From the NCBI GenBank assembly GCA_043808305.1, contig JAZDFB010000165.1, positions 1 through 32,055 of the forward strand: a DNA stretch of 32,055 bases. The letters run 5' to 3'. Below the pieces are notes generated by a model. That model was not told the DNA's origin, ran no database searches, and was given only the letters and a program-made list of their open reading frames with translations. Made by a program: the position numbers and the translations under genes. The stretch is from JBBAAP01 sp043808305. GTDB lineage: Bacteria; Planctomycetota; MHYJ01; JACQXL01. Below are positions 24,201 through 32,055 of this stretch, piece by piece (positions within the stretch are counted from its first letter, which is position 1; every line of letters begins with the position of its first letter).

Positions 24201-27200
24201 AAATGGCGATGTCCAAATAGAGGCCGGTGGTGGGAACGGAATAACCGTTACCACCAACACCAGCGCCATCCTTTATGTCTCTGGCAACTGGGATAATCAA
24301 GGCGGAACATTGGACCAGCAAGCAACCGGAGGAATTATCTATCTGAGAAGCACAACCGGCAATGCCACGATTAGTTCCGAGCCAGGCTTTAGAATGCTTT
24401 CTATAGATACTGCCGGTGCGTCTTATACCCTGGCAGATGGCGCCACAGTTGCCATCAGCGGAACTTCCGCCTCATATTCTATCAATGCCTCAGCCACGCT
24501 GAACGGCGGGAATAATGCCAACCAGGCAACTCTTAAGACATCCGTCTGGACCGCAACAGTAGGCAGATTCAATGCGGGTAATTCCAAATTCGTCTGGATG
24601 GGGGTAGCCAATGTTCCCCTGGAGACATACTATGACCTGCAGATTGGAAGCAATGCCGATAGTTACAATATTTCCACGACTTATGCTTATAGCGCCGACC
24701 GCCTGATTAATCACGACCTGATTATTGATACAGGTTCAACGCTGACGCTTTCGCCTACGGCTGGTATTTTTACGGTTAAAGGGAATATCTGGGTAAAACA
24801 GGGCGCAACCATTAATCTGAATAACGCCACCATCAGGCTACAGGGCGATTTGATTGTGGACGGAACAATTAACAAGGGAACATCTACCGTAATATTTGCA
24901 GGTGGCATAGTCCAGAAAATACGAAGCACCATTACTCCGCCATCCCTGGCGCTTAATAATATTCAGGTGACCTCCACTACCACAGCTGAACTGAATATGC
25001 CGATTACTGCCACCAATATCAACTCAGGCCTGGCGTCCCCGCATGGGATTATTAAATTGAATTCATATCAGCTGGTAATAACCGGCCAATGGAACGATGC
25101 GGATGCAGGCGGCAATCTATGTGAAGACACCGGGACTGTTTATTTCTACGGAACAAGCGCCACAATACCTAATGAAACATGGTATGACCTGAAGGTCGGC
25201 GCGCCGAGCGCAGATACGACTTACACTTTGCCGAACAACGCTACGGTAAAGAATGATATTACTTTTAACGAGAATGGGATTCTTAATTCCGGCGGTTTTA
25301 CATTGAATGTCGGCAGGCACTGGATTGATAACGGCAGTGAGGATAATTTCGTGGAAGGCGCCGGAACAGTCCAGTTTAACGGCACGGTCCAGCAGAATGT
25401 GGCGCGCGAGACGTTCAATAATCTCACAATAACCAATACCGGTGTTGCTGTTTCGGTAATTGCGCAGGGCAAATTAACCATAAATAGCAACCTGACCATT
25501 TCCAACGGGACATTGGATTTGGGCAGCGGATTTGTTGGGGGTAACAAGCATACGGTAGGCGGTTATTGCTACATCAACAACGGCAAGTTAAAGACGAGCA
25601 CATCGTCCATGAGCATTACCGGGTTATTGAGGATAGGCGACGGGACAAACAGCGGGATATTGGATATGACGGGCAATTCCACAGATGAGCCTGATGTTAC
25701 AGCGACAGGGGGAGTCAACATTACTACAACCGGCGCCTTGGATATAACCGGCTCTGCGGCATCTATTTCCTGCGGGAGTAACTGGCAGGACAGCGGGGCA
25801 TTTAACATAGGCAGTAGCACCATCACAATGACCGGTGCAGCTGGGACTATTGCCGCATCAGGCAGCGGTGATTTCTATAATCTGGGTATAAATTCAGGCG
25901 GAACCGTATCTGCGGCGGGCAATCTTGGGGTGACTAACAATGTAACTGTAACCGGCGGCACATTTAATGTGAGCACTTATACGGCGGCAGTTTCCGGTAA
26001 TCTGAATAACTCCGGTACGGTTTCTTTAGGGACGGCCGTAGGAGCCGGATTGCTTGATTTAGAAGGCAACTTTAGCGGCGGGGTACTGACCTTTGTATCA
26101 GGCGGCGCCTCCCAGATGACCTTTGCTGGCAGCACATTTGTGCCTGGGACCTTAAACGCTAATGACGGCACCATTACCTTTGATAACACCAGCACAGGGC
26201 AGACCATACCGACATATACATATAATAATGTCAAAATACTCAAGAGCGGACAGACGGCCACGGCCGGAGGAAACCTGACGATAAACGGCACGTTGAATGT
26301 ATCCAGCGGGACATTTGACGGGGATGATGGCTCGGCAAGGGTGCATAATATCGGGGCTATTTCCAATAGTGGCACGGTCAAGATGGATTTAGCCTCCGTA
26401 ATAAATGTAACCGGCAACACCATAAACGCCAACCAGATAAATATAGGAATAGCCGCATATAATAATACCGGTAATTACACGAATACCGGAGGGACAACTA
26501 GCCTTGGCACAGGACTCCTCGATATAAACGGCAATCTTAGCGGAGGGACGCTTGAATTCAACAATAGCACTGGCACATTAAGGATAGCCGGCACATTCGC
26601 GCCGGCTACGCTTAACGAAGATAGCGGCACAATCATATTTGACGGTACAGGTCAAACCATACCGGCTGAGACGTATTATCACCTAAAGACAGGGAGTATC
26701 GCCACGACCTATAGTTTAGGAGGCAATATAATAGTAAAAGGCAATCTGACGGTAGACGAGACGGATGATGCGACTAAATCAACATTAGACGTCAGCGGAA
26801 ACAGTTACGGGATAACCTGTACGGGCAATTGGCAATTAAACGGCACATTTACTCCGCAAAGCGGAACGGTGGAATTTAACGGCACGGCAACGACGCTTAA
26901 TATCACTAAAGGGACAAACGGCACAGGACTGGCATTTAATAACCTTAAGGTAAATCTCGGCAGTTCAAGCGTATTACAACCTAATGCCGGGGTTTCCATA
27001 GGCGGTAATTTACAGGTTAGCGCCGGGAAATTTGACCTTAATACCGGATTAACCCATAGTGTTAGCGGGACAACCACAATAGAGAAGACGCTTGATATTA
27101 ACGGCAGCCAATTAACCTGCGGTAATAACTTTACCATAGCAGCTGCAGGGGCTTTAATTATGAGGGACAGCGCGGTATTAAAGATGGTTAATACCAAGGC

Positions 27201-30200
27201 AATTGCGATAAATGGAGGATTTACCACGTATTGGAGCGGTGGCGGAGCAACTAAACCAAAGATTACCACATCAGGAGTGGTTGGCACTAATTCATATAGT
27301 TTTGATGCCAATTCCGGGAGTAATATTGATATCAGCGGGTTAACGGTAGAAAGTATCAACAACAGCGGGTTACGGATAAACAGCGGTGCGAATATACTGG
27401 ATATAGACGATGTAGCATTTATATCACAGGCAGTTTCAGCCGGAGGGGCGGCGCTGAACTTGCAGGTAACCTCCGGTTATACATCTAACCAGTCATTCAC
27501 ATTCTCAGACATGAGTTTTGACGGAAGTTATAAAACAGGGGCAGGCGGGCCGTCATCCGCCATCGGTAATGTAGTGGTGGGAGATAATGCCAACGGAATA
27601 AATGTAACCATAACCATGTCCAATGCCAATGATGTGGTGCCGGGACAGGAAGACTGGGACTGGGACGACCCGACTCCGGGAAACGGGAATGCGATTGTTA
27701 ATTGGGTGCAATTAAACACCTGGATTGGGAATACGACCAGTTGGAATAACGCTGCTAACTGGACAAACGGCATACCGGATGGGACCAAAGACGTAGTAAT
27801 ACCGGCCGCACCTGCCGGAGGCAATTTCCCGATACTGGATACAACAGGGAATTGTATTGGGTTAAAGATAGAAAACGGGGCGTGTCTGACTGAAAGCGGA
27901 AGCGCCGTATATAATTTAGAGGTTAAGGGTGATTTTGTGATAGAAGGGAACGGCACATTTGATGCGGGCGATGGGAAGGTAATATTTAACGGCTCCGGGA
28001 GTCAGACAATAGATTTGGGAGCGGTTACAACCAACAAATTTTACAATGCGGATATAAACAAATCCAGCGGTACGGTTACGTTATCAAGGGACGTAACCAT
28101 AGGTAATAATCTTGTTGTAACGGGCACATTAAGCAGCGGTAATAAAACGCTGACGATTAGCGGAACGACAACAAATAATGGGACCATTCAGATAGCTAAC
28201 GGTGTATTGGATGACAACGGTAATTTTAGCGGAGGCACGTTAACGTTTGGAGCAGGGCAGTTAAAATTCAGCGGGGCAACCTTTGGACCGGCCGTATTAA
28301 CAGCCGGAAGCGGCACAATCATTTTTGACAGCCAGACTGCAGACCAGGCCATACCGGCACTTAATTATAATCATCTGCAGATAGACAAATACTCAGGGAT
28401 CGTGAGTTATACGGCAAATGCCGGGGCAAGCGGGATAAATGTGGACGGTAATTTTACGGTGACATCGGGTATCTTCAAGGCCGACCCGTCCAATGCGGGT
28501 TGGATTCATACCGTAGCCGGGAACTGGAATGATTCCGGGACGAACAGCCAGTTTACCCCCGGATTAGGCACAATTACCTTTGATGGAACGACACAATCTA
28601 TTACCACCAAAACCGGAAATCAATTCTACAAGTTGAATATAGGAGATGATGTTGCAACCGCGTCCGTTACGGTAAATACAGGCAATAATTTGATAGTAAC
28701 AAATAATCTGATAGTAAATACAGGAAGCACTTTAATTCTTAATTCTAATACAGGTCACAATATTGGAGGGACGGCTACAATAGATAATACAAGCATTTTA
28801 AACGCATCCAGCGGGCAGTTGACTATATCCGAAAGCCTGGCGAATAATGGGACTATAAATATGAATAATTCCAGTGCTTACCTGACGGCTGCATCATTTA
28901 CCAATACCGGCACGCTTGATTTTGGTGCATCATCCACGGCAGGAATGACGATAAGCGGCAACTGGAATGATTCTAACACGGTTAACCCTGGTTATTCTAC
29001 GATTACTTTGACCGGAGGAGCAGGCAGCGCTATTGCAACCGCAGGGGTTACCGATTTCTATCATTTGGTTATCAATGGTAATTATACCGCTTCTAATGCA
29101 TTGGATATCGAGGGTAATGTTACGATTTTAGGGATTTTTAACCCCGATGTTTACACGCATAAAGTAGCCGGAAACTGGAATGACAGCAATGGCACTTTTA
29201 ATGCAACCGGCGGGACTATCAGGTTTGACGGAACGGGAATCCATACCATAACCACGAAATTATCGGCAGGCGGCAATAACTTTAAGAATCTTGAAATAGG
29301 GAATGATACTAACGCTCCGTCGTTTACCATTGCATCAGGCGAGCTGGCATCAACTGGTAATCTTATTGTTAACACGGGGAGCGGACTGACTCTTAATTCT
29401 AATACGGGACATGCTGTCTCAGGCTCTGTAACCATTGATCCTTCGGCAACTCTTTTTATCAAAACCGGACAAATAAGCGTTGGCGCAGTCAGTAATAGCG
29501 GAACGATTGACCTGACAGAAACAACATTATCAAACGGGAAACTGATAGCTTCTTCTATTACTAACGGCGGATTGACGACATTCGGGACAAGCGCAAGCGG
29601 CAAAATAACGTGTAATGGTTTATTTATCAACAGCAGCGGAACGTTTACCAAAGGTAATTCTACATTGGAAATAGGAGGGTTGACGACAAATATCAATGTT
29701 CCAACGGCGAATGGTTCGTTATATAACTTAACTATAAGCGGAACAGTCAGTGCCGCATCGTCTATAAACATTGATAATAATCTGACAATTAATGCGGCAT
29801 GCAGTTTTAATCTTGGAACGGTGCTGACGACTACGGTAAATGGCGCCATATCTGTTTCCGGAATGCTTAACAGCAATAATTCCATTTTGGTTGCTAATAA
29901 TAACCTTACTGTAAATAGCAGCGGAACATTGCAGATAATCGGGTCGAATACAAACGGACAACAGGGACAACTCAAAATAGCCGACGGGAAAACAGTCAGT
30001 ATTCAGGGGTTTTTCCAGACTAATCCAAGCGAAACTTATACGTATAAACCGGTGGTAACACACGCCACTTCCAACGCCAGGTATTCATTTAATGTAGGAA
30101 GCGGAGGAAAAGTTGATATTAATGGCCTTGTTTTTGAGTACGCTAACAGTAATGGATTGACGGTTGTTTCGAGTGCGGACATAGCTAATATAGATATAGA

Positions 30201-32055
30201 TAACGCCGACTTCCGTTATGTTCAGGAGAATCCGGCAGGAACAAAACAGGGCAACGGAGCCCGGCATATTTATTTCGGATTTGCTTCAGGCAGTTTCGGC
30301 CAAACCTTTGATGGTTGCACTTTTGATGCTTCGTTCGGAGTAAATACAGGCAATAATATTATCGGTGCCGCAACAACCGGCTCAACCCAGGTATCGCTCT
30401 CTAATTATGGCGGTTTGGGTTCCGGTCCGGCTTATGAATGGGAGAGTAATGATCCTGATGTGCAAATTAAATGGTTGGGGTCAACAACATGGGAAGGCAA
30501 TAATTCTACCAGCTGGAATGATAATGGTAACTGGTCCAGCGGTGTGCCCGGCTCGGAAAATTCTGCAGTAATAGTTTATCCGGCATCGGGGAGGAACCCG
30601 GTTATGGATGTGAGTGGCTCCTGCGCGTCACTTGAAATAAAGACTAACGGAACGCTTGACGTCAACGGAAAACCGCTTACAATTACCGGCAATTTTATCC
30701 TTGCTTCAACAGGTACTCTTCAGGTGACCACGGCTAATTCCCAGGTGATAATCGGCGGTAACTGGAGTAATACAGGCGGAACGCTTAACCAGACTGCCGG
30801 ACTGATAGTTTTTAACGGGCCTAATTCAATTATTTCAAACGAGCAAAATTTCCGTGCGGTTAGCATTACCGGAACGGCATCTTTGGCTTCAGGAGCATCT
30901 GTGAAGGTGTCAGGGACTGGTTCCGTATTTGCCATACAAGGAGGTGTATTTAGTCTTGGTAATGCTACGTTCAGCACGAATAGTTGGTCGAAAACAGGGA
31001 CATTTAATTCAGATACCGGAACCTTTGTTTGGATGGGGACAACCGCCGTGCCGGTGGAGAGCTATTATTATTTGCAAGTTGGCGATGGCACCACTTCTTT
31101 TGCCAGCACCATGGCGAGCACCACGTATAATATAAGCAAAAACCTTACAATCAAGATGACCGGCAACCCTAATTATCTTGATGCCGGTTCGGCAACAATA
31201 AACATTGGAGGAAATTTCGTTGTTAACGGCAGCGTCGCGGCTTATGATATTTTCAGGCCATCGACAAGCAACATAAAGTTTAACGGAAATACTACCCAAA
31301 CGATAGGCGGAACTGCTCAGGCGCCATTTGTTCTGAATGATATAAATATATCCGGTGCATCAACCATCGTTTCATTGCAAGGAAACGTTAAATTAGCCGA
31401 AAGCGGGGCAGATACAGGAGATATCAATCCGGATTTAACCGCCCCATTAAAAGGTAATGCAGGTATCCTCAAACTCAATTCCTATACGATAGAGGTTCAG
31501 GGCACATATCGGGATGATAGCACCGACGGGGTGTCAACAGCGCCTTTTGATAATAACCTTTCCGCAGATACCGGTATGGTTTATTTCAATGGCGACCAAG
31601 GTGCCACACCATTGACCATTTCAATCCCTAAAGAGAATTTTTATAATCTCACTCTTGGTTCTGGCGCCAATATTGATATTGAAACCTATAACCTTATCTC
31701 CGATACGACTATTAGCCAGAGCATTACAGTTACGGCAAATAGTTTGCTTGATGTAACCGTTAGTAATTATGGGCTAAATATTGGCGGCAACCTGACCATC
31801 AGCGGCACATTTAACCCCAGAAACGGGGCGGTTGGTTTCAACGGAAGCGCTAACCAGATTATTACTACCAATGTTAATTTCAATAGGCTCTTAATAAATA
31901 ATAGCGGTACAGGAACAAGTGTCCTGGCGCAGGGCAAATTAACCATAAATAGCAACCTGACCATTTCCAACGGGACATTGGATTTGGGCAGCGGATTTGT
32001 TGGGGGTAACAAGCATACGGTAGGCGGTTATTGCTACATCAACAACGGCAAGTTA
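18265..32055 (+). CDS. Giant secreted modular repeat protein (C-terminus beyond window)
   Basis: I read this frame codon by codon: no stop in 4597 codons, still open at the window end. A signal peptide (MRSHKS, hydrophobic core, ALVRA at about 30) is followed by a BNR/sialidase-like region (about 35-400) with Asp-box motifs such as SSDDGVTW near 352. Then come five modules, each opened by a WxGxxSxxWxxxxNW head at about residues 405, 1279, 1911, 3153 and 4076. Each head is followed by many short Gly/Thr/Asn-rich beta-strand repeats (GTFN, GNWxNxGTF, FYNLxI). Heads B-E are preceded by a region with a VNGL-like or DISGL-like motif and an acidic linker. Such beta-helix adhesin-like proteins act at the cell surface. 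The sorting or anchoring domain is not in view. The ATG is the only start after the TAG at 18211. Confidence 0.9.
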   Translation, partial: MRSHKSINNLVCFFLAAVFLLSLPALVRAEITIDGSLTDATFEYNPSPNSVFIDVNTGYVFDVTGGNFVYRKTVNGGTSWGAPVTFLASKTSGSIAVWYDRWTPNDNTGTRIHIAASETGTDDTWYHYLDTSNDTLRAAGAIAVRLGTSYAYTANAGDGGPTICKSTQGYLYIACFSSTAAHLGVSRSLTGGDSWVDIKPAFLFDDDDDHCQLLPLADGDVLCIYNDMTANQGRWFIYDAATGWGANNLLDTWTDNVTYEAYFGATCIRNTSSNDIYLAACNAPVAATGDIKAYKFTDSTRTWTTLTDVLTDAPVVDAKMFMDLSNSDLYSVYIRLTSATAGVDGNVYYKKSSDDGVTWGEEYKASGVLDDIRSVRANLMSADKRLFFWYNDDLNDLLCNAPRLWNGNSSTAWDTAGNWTPSGIPAATDDVYIPGGLVNYPTVGGNPSNCLNLTVANGASVTCGTANRRLICAGNVLILAGGEVKVTNAAAYLDVTGSYENYGTLTITEGELRSNGPNFKILTNCTGTGKAIKALRIQNVAGHQLTIPSNITVEVTGAGMFYLGGATGGAISMVGTSTLITYGSWTVGTASRFYCGQGTVILAGTGNVPSPPNAADIFYNLTIDGTFSLATNRTVSNHLEITSNGSLSAGSYQLNVSGNWVNNGTFNAGTGTVAITGTSHAITGTTQFNIVQFGGTGTTTLQGGSQISAISTLTLQAGNTLNGSPVGGPDATLLIPSGCMATFSGTWNPRMGTFVWQRQDTGQQLPALANGFYNLTIDSSGTATPNGGLNIGNDFYIKSGTFAGGTGLTHSIGGDWIQDGTFFVGTSTIRFTGGDCEILKSPSAAGSLTFNNLTVSSTNLAKIEYGKLVTVTGTFNITAGQFNAGTATVFTTGTWTDSGTFNTGTSEVIWKGGQIPEKAGGNAHEDFYSLTVDGICTLDGTNTNKTFTVNKNLKINATPKALDAGSPATPYTIELKGDFEHNGTFTPGNSKLMLTGTTLQTLKGAAALTLNNLEINKTTGDTNAKTVKLAFGLTGTDLTVNETVNIIAGIFNLGTTNDTMVSQGNLTVGNASGTDDSVLSLLGGVMLQMGNGTVLEVKTPDGVLESAQSGSIPLITSNNPGTNFYYIKVAGKIRVNGLQVKSLASAGLFTDPAQNHGFTVLATADIYTSGDTYFDQVIFDDIQNSGTRDTYLRIFRNGSSPQLSMDFNKHKYDDGAVDANANVNVYLNRGSTGSIIIESMSSGNKGSGSGENYDMRDDSSNPGDDPEPGSIQWPINKVWTGAVSNAWNLDGNWKFEDGSPTEAPTGSDSITIPSNPDSNPDRWPVISANAAVKNITMQSPISGVATTMFSVSGSWTFTIYGSWTVNTNAGFDPGTSTVDYAGSSGQGVVATTYYNLKLSNASGLQMVFEPIIIYNDCTILEGVNFVATTTDVRVGGNWNNYGTFSPGSCILKFDGNTGGQEQNITGGQFKHLEFSGQEPKRINGAMEILGDISILSGVTVSATDQSAIDIKISGNFTVTGTFSAGLSTVIFNGAKAQELIRPAGAIVFNNLKLMNTGTSIKLVQQAGGVTTQSITIATIDNAGNTNKGNINIGSGTTLDATNDIINCGGSWTVNGSFTSAGSTVNLNASTAQAVKTTAFFYTLNVTNSHPSDYVTFEGDIAVSNNLNINDGQVKLDIGTALNHTVTDDVNIFADATLDMGISTLVIGSSSVFGDLNITGTLIASATESSAPTLKMHGNSATVNYTNASLRPDIIVNNGGLFQSLWTGTVKPMIQAYNPVSPGPFYCFAVKANGTINVNGLVLDSAYTYDSTTAIYSALLLEPSSVCTDLDNIDYQNIRGGVAGTYRGLQFRIASGTYNFDSCTFDNSCTYNVRTDNGTPTINMTNTGGAQGVSTYEDQVAGTINWIANCTWNGGASTLWNLTSNWDNANIANLATESAIINRVLPNGYNATVNNAYSISNLIIKPGNFVILNTNRALTINGDVQIEAGGGNGITVTTNTSAILYVSGNWDNQGGTLDQQATGGIIYLRSTTGNATISSEPGFRMLSIDTAGASYTLADGATVAISGTSASYSINASATLNGGNNANQATLKTSVWTATVGRFNAGNSKFVWMGVANVPLETYYDLQIGSNADSYNISTTYAYSADRLINHDLIIDTGSTLTLSPTAGIFTVKGNIWVKQGATINLNNATIRLQGDLIVDGTINKGTSTVIFAGGIVQKIRSTITPPSLALNNIQVTSTTTAELNMPITATNINSGLASPHGIIKLNSYQLVITGQWNDADAGGNLCEDTGTVYFYGTSATIPNETWYDLKVGAPSADTTYTLPNNATVKNDITFNENGILNSGGFTLNVGRHWIDNGSEDNFVEGAGTVQFNGTVQQNVARETFNNLTITNTGVAVSVIAQGKLTINSNLTISNGTLDLGSGFVGGNKHTVGGYCYINNGKLKTSTSSMSITGLLRIGDGTNSGILDMTGNSTDEPDVTATGGVNITTTGALDITGSAASISCGSNWQDSGAFNIGSSTITMTGAAGTIAASGSGDFYNLGINSGGTVSAAGNLGVTNNVTVTGGTFNVSTYTAAVSGNLNNSGTVSLGTAVGAGLLDLEGNFSGGVLTFVSGGASQMTFAGSTFVPGTLNANDGTITFDNTSTGQTIPTYTYNNVKILKSGQTATAGGNLTINGTLNVSSGTFDGDDGSARVHNIGAISNSGTVKMDLASVINVTGNTINANQINIGIAAYNNTGNYTNTGGTTSLGTGLLDINGNLSGGTLEFNNSTGTLRIAGTFAPATLNEDSGTIIFDGTGQTIPAETYYHLKTGSIATTYSLGGNIIVKGNLTVDETDDATKSTLDVSGNSYGITCTGNWQLNGTFTPQSGTVEFNGTATTLNITKGTNGTGLAFNNLKVNLGSSSVLQPNAGVSIGGNLQVSAGKFDLNTGLTHSVSGTTTIEKTLDINGSQLTCGNNFTIAAAGALIMRDSAVLKMVNTKAIAINGGFTTYWSGGGATKPKITTSGVVGTNSYSFDANSGSNIDISGLTVESINNSGLRINSGANILDIDDVAFISQAVSAGGAALNLQVTSGYTSNQSFTFSDMSFDGSYKTGAGGPSSAIGNVVVGDNANGINVTITMSNANDVVPGQEDWDWDDPTPGNGNAIVNWVQLNTWIGNTTSWNNAANWTNGIPDGTKDVVIPAAPAGGNFPILDTTGNCIGLKIENGACLTESGSAVYNLEVKGDFVIEGNGTFDAGDGKVIFNGSGSQTIDLGAVTTNKFYNADINKSSGTVTLSRDVTIGNNLVVTGTLSSGNKTLTISGTTTNNGTIQIANGVLDDNGNFSGGTLTFGAGQLKFSGATFGPAVLTAGSGTIIFDSQTADQAIPALNYNHLQIDKYSGIVSYTANAGASGINVDGNFTVTSGIFKADPSNAGWIHTVAGNWNDSGTNSQFTPGLGTITFDGTTQSITTKTGNQFYKLNIGDDVATASVTVNTGNNLIVTNNLIVNTGSTLILNSNTGHNIGGTATIDNTSILNASSGQLTISESLANNGTINMNNSSAYLTAASFTNTGTLDFGASSTAGMTISGNWNDSNTVNPGYSTITLTGGAGSAIATAGVTDFYHLVINGNYTASNALDIEGNVTILGIFNPDVYTHKVAGNWNDSNGTFNATGGTIRFDGTGIHTITTKLSAGGNNFKNLEIGNDTNAPSFTIASGELASTGNLIVNTGSGLTLNSNTGHAVSGSVTIDPSATLFIKTGQISVGAVSNSGTIDLTETTLSNGKLIASSITNGGLTTFGTSASGKITCNGLFINSSGTFTKGNSTLEIGGLTTNINVPTANGSLYNLTISGTVSAASSINIDNNLTINAACSFNLGTVLTTTVNGAISVSGMLNSNNSILVANNNLTVNSSGTLQIIGSNTNGQQGQLKIADGKTVSIQGFFQTNPSETYTYKPVVTHATSNARYSFNVGSGGKVDINGLVFEYANSNGLTVVSSADIANIDIDNADFRYVQENPAGTKQGNGARHIYFGFASGSFGQTFDGCTFDASFGVNTGNNIIGAATTGSTQVSLSNYGGLGSGPAYEWESNDPDVQIKWLGSTTWEGNNSTSWNDNGNWSSGVPGSENSAVIVYPASGRNPVMDVSGSCASLEIKTNGTLDVNGKPLTITGNFILASTGTLQVTTANSQVIIGGNWSNTGGTLNQTAGLIVFNGPNSIISNEQNFRAVSITGTASLASGASVKVSGTGSVFAIQGGVFSLGNATFSTNSWSKTGTFNSDTGTFVWMGTTAVPVESYYYLQVGDGTTSFASTMASTTYNISKNLTIKMTGNPNYLDAGSATINIGGNFVVNGSVAAYDIFRPSTSNIKFNGNTTQTIGGTAQAPFVLNDINISGASTIVSLQGNVKLAESGADTGDINPDLTAPLKGNAGILKLNSYTIEVQGTYRDDSTDGVSTAPFDNNLSADTGMVYFNGDQGATPLTISIPKENFYNLTLGSGANIDIETYNLISDTTISQSITVTANSLLDVTVSNYGLNIGGNLTISGTFNPRNGAVGFNGSANQIITTNVNFNRLLINNSGTGTSVLAQGKLTINSNLTISNGTLDLGSGFVGGNKHTVGGYCYINNGKL
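25462..25590 (+). repeat. 129-bp exact repeat, copy 1 (inside giant gene)
   Basis: Identical base for base to 31927-32055, in the same frame. It encodes LTINSNLTISNGTLDLGSG followed by FVGGNKHTVGGY. Sequences just upstream of the two copies differ. Confidence 0.97.
31927..32055 (+). repeat. 129-bp exact repeat, copy 2 (at window end)
   Basis: Second copy of 25462-25590; identity runs to the last base of the window, so the true repeat may be longer. Confidence 0.97.

Noticed and set aside
20220..32012. Many minus-strand frames opposite the giant gene, with Val/Leu/Pro-rich products
   Set aside because: They are shadows of the Gly/Thr/Asn-rich repeat coding sequence, which is stop-poor in the antisense frame. 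Similar products recur because the repeats recur.

Overview
The window looks like a contig from an uncultured diderm (Gram-negative-type) bacterium of roughly even GC. Peptidoglycan genes, a lipoprotein signal, a probable outer-membrane protein and a giant exported surface protein support a diderm. HEAT and TPR repeat proteins plus a very large secreted repeat protein would fit Planctomycetota, Omnitrophota or a similar lineage. No ribosomal marker is present, so the phylum is a guess.

Positions 1-6000 (minus strand) hold a 12-unit TPR lipoprotein cut by the window start, then a dcw-type wall operon that reads HEAT/coiled-coil membrane protein, murC, murB, ddl. Positions 6240-8390 (plus) hold two overlapping family-4 glycosyltransferases. 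rnpA (minus) converges on them. Positions 8887-9788 hold two proline tRNAs (UGG and CGG) in inverted orientation around ridA. Each tRNA is followed by a copy of the same palindromic element. Next come a degenerate HD-GYP protein, a 487-bp intergenic region with a structured leader, and a GYD-domain protein.

Positions 12274-16850 are the most interesting part. They hold a compact RiPP-like locus. On the minus strand, in transcription order, it has a HEAT protein, a 48-residue peptide gene with a strong Shine-Dalgarno site, an HPr-kinase-like protein, an S26-type signal-peptidase-like protein, a PqqD-type recognition protein and a radical SAM/SPASM protein. A PF14907-type nucleotidyltransferase converges on the radical SAM gene. 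The peptide has a YxxPxV leader motif, an ALACGK motif, two cysteines and a C-terminal serine. The likely roles are peptide recognition by PqqD, modification by the radical SAM enzyme and perhaps the kinase, and cleavage by the peptidase. The product is unknown.

Upstream are a probable outer-membrane protein (minus) and, on the plus strand from 18265, one uninterrupted frame of 4597 codons that runs off the window end. It encodes a signal peptide, a BNR/sialidase-like domain and five large modules of beta-strand repeats. A 129-bp segment inside it is repeated exactly at the window end, so the contig probably stops at a repeat.

Two themes cross the window. First, a family of two-hairpin palindromic elements recurs between genes and inside two genes, with compensatory changes in the stems. 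Second, four genes have sigma-70-like promoters whose -10 box lies only 7-10 nt before the start codon, which implies leaderless transcripts.
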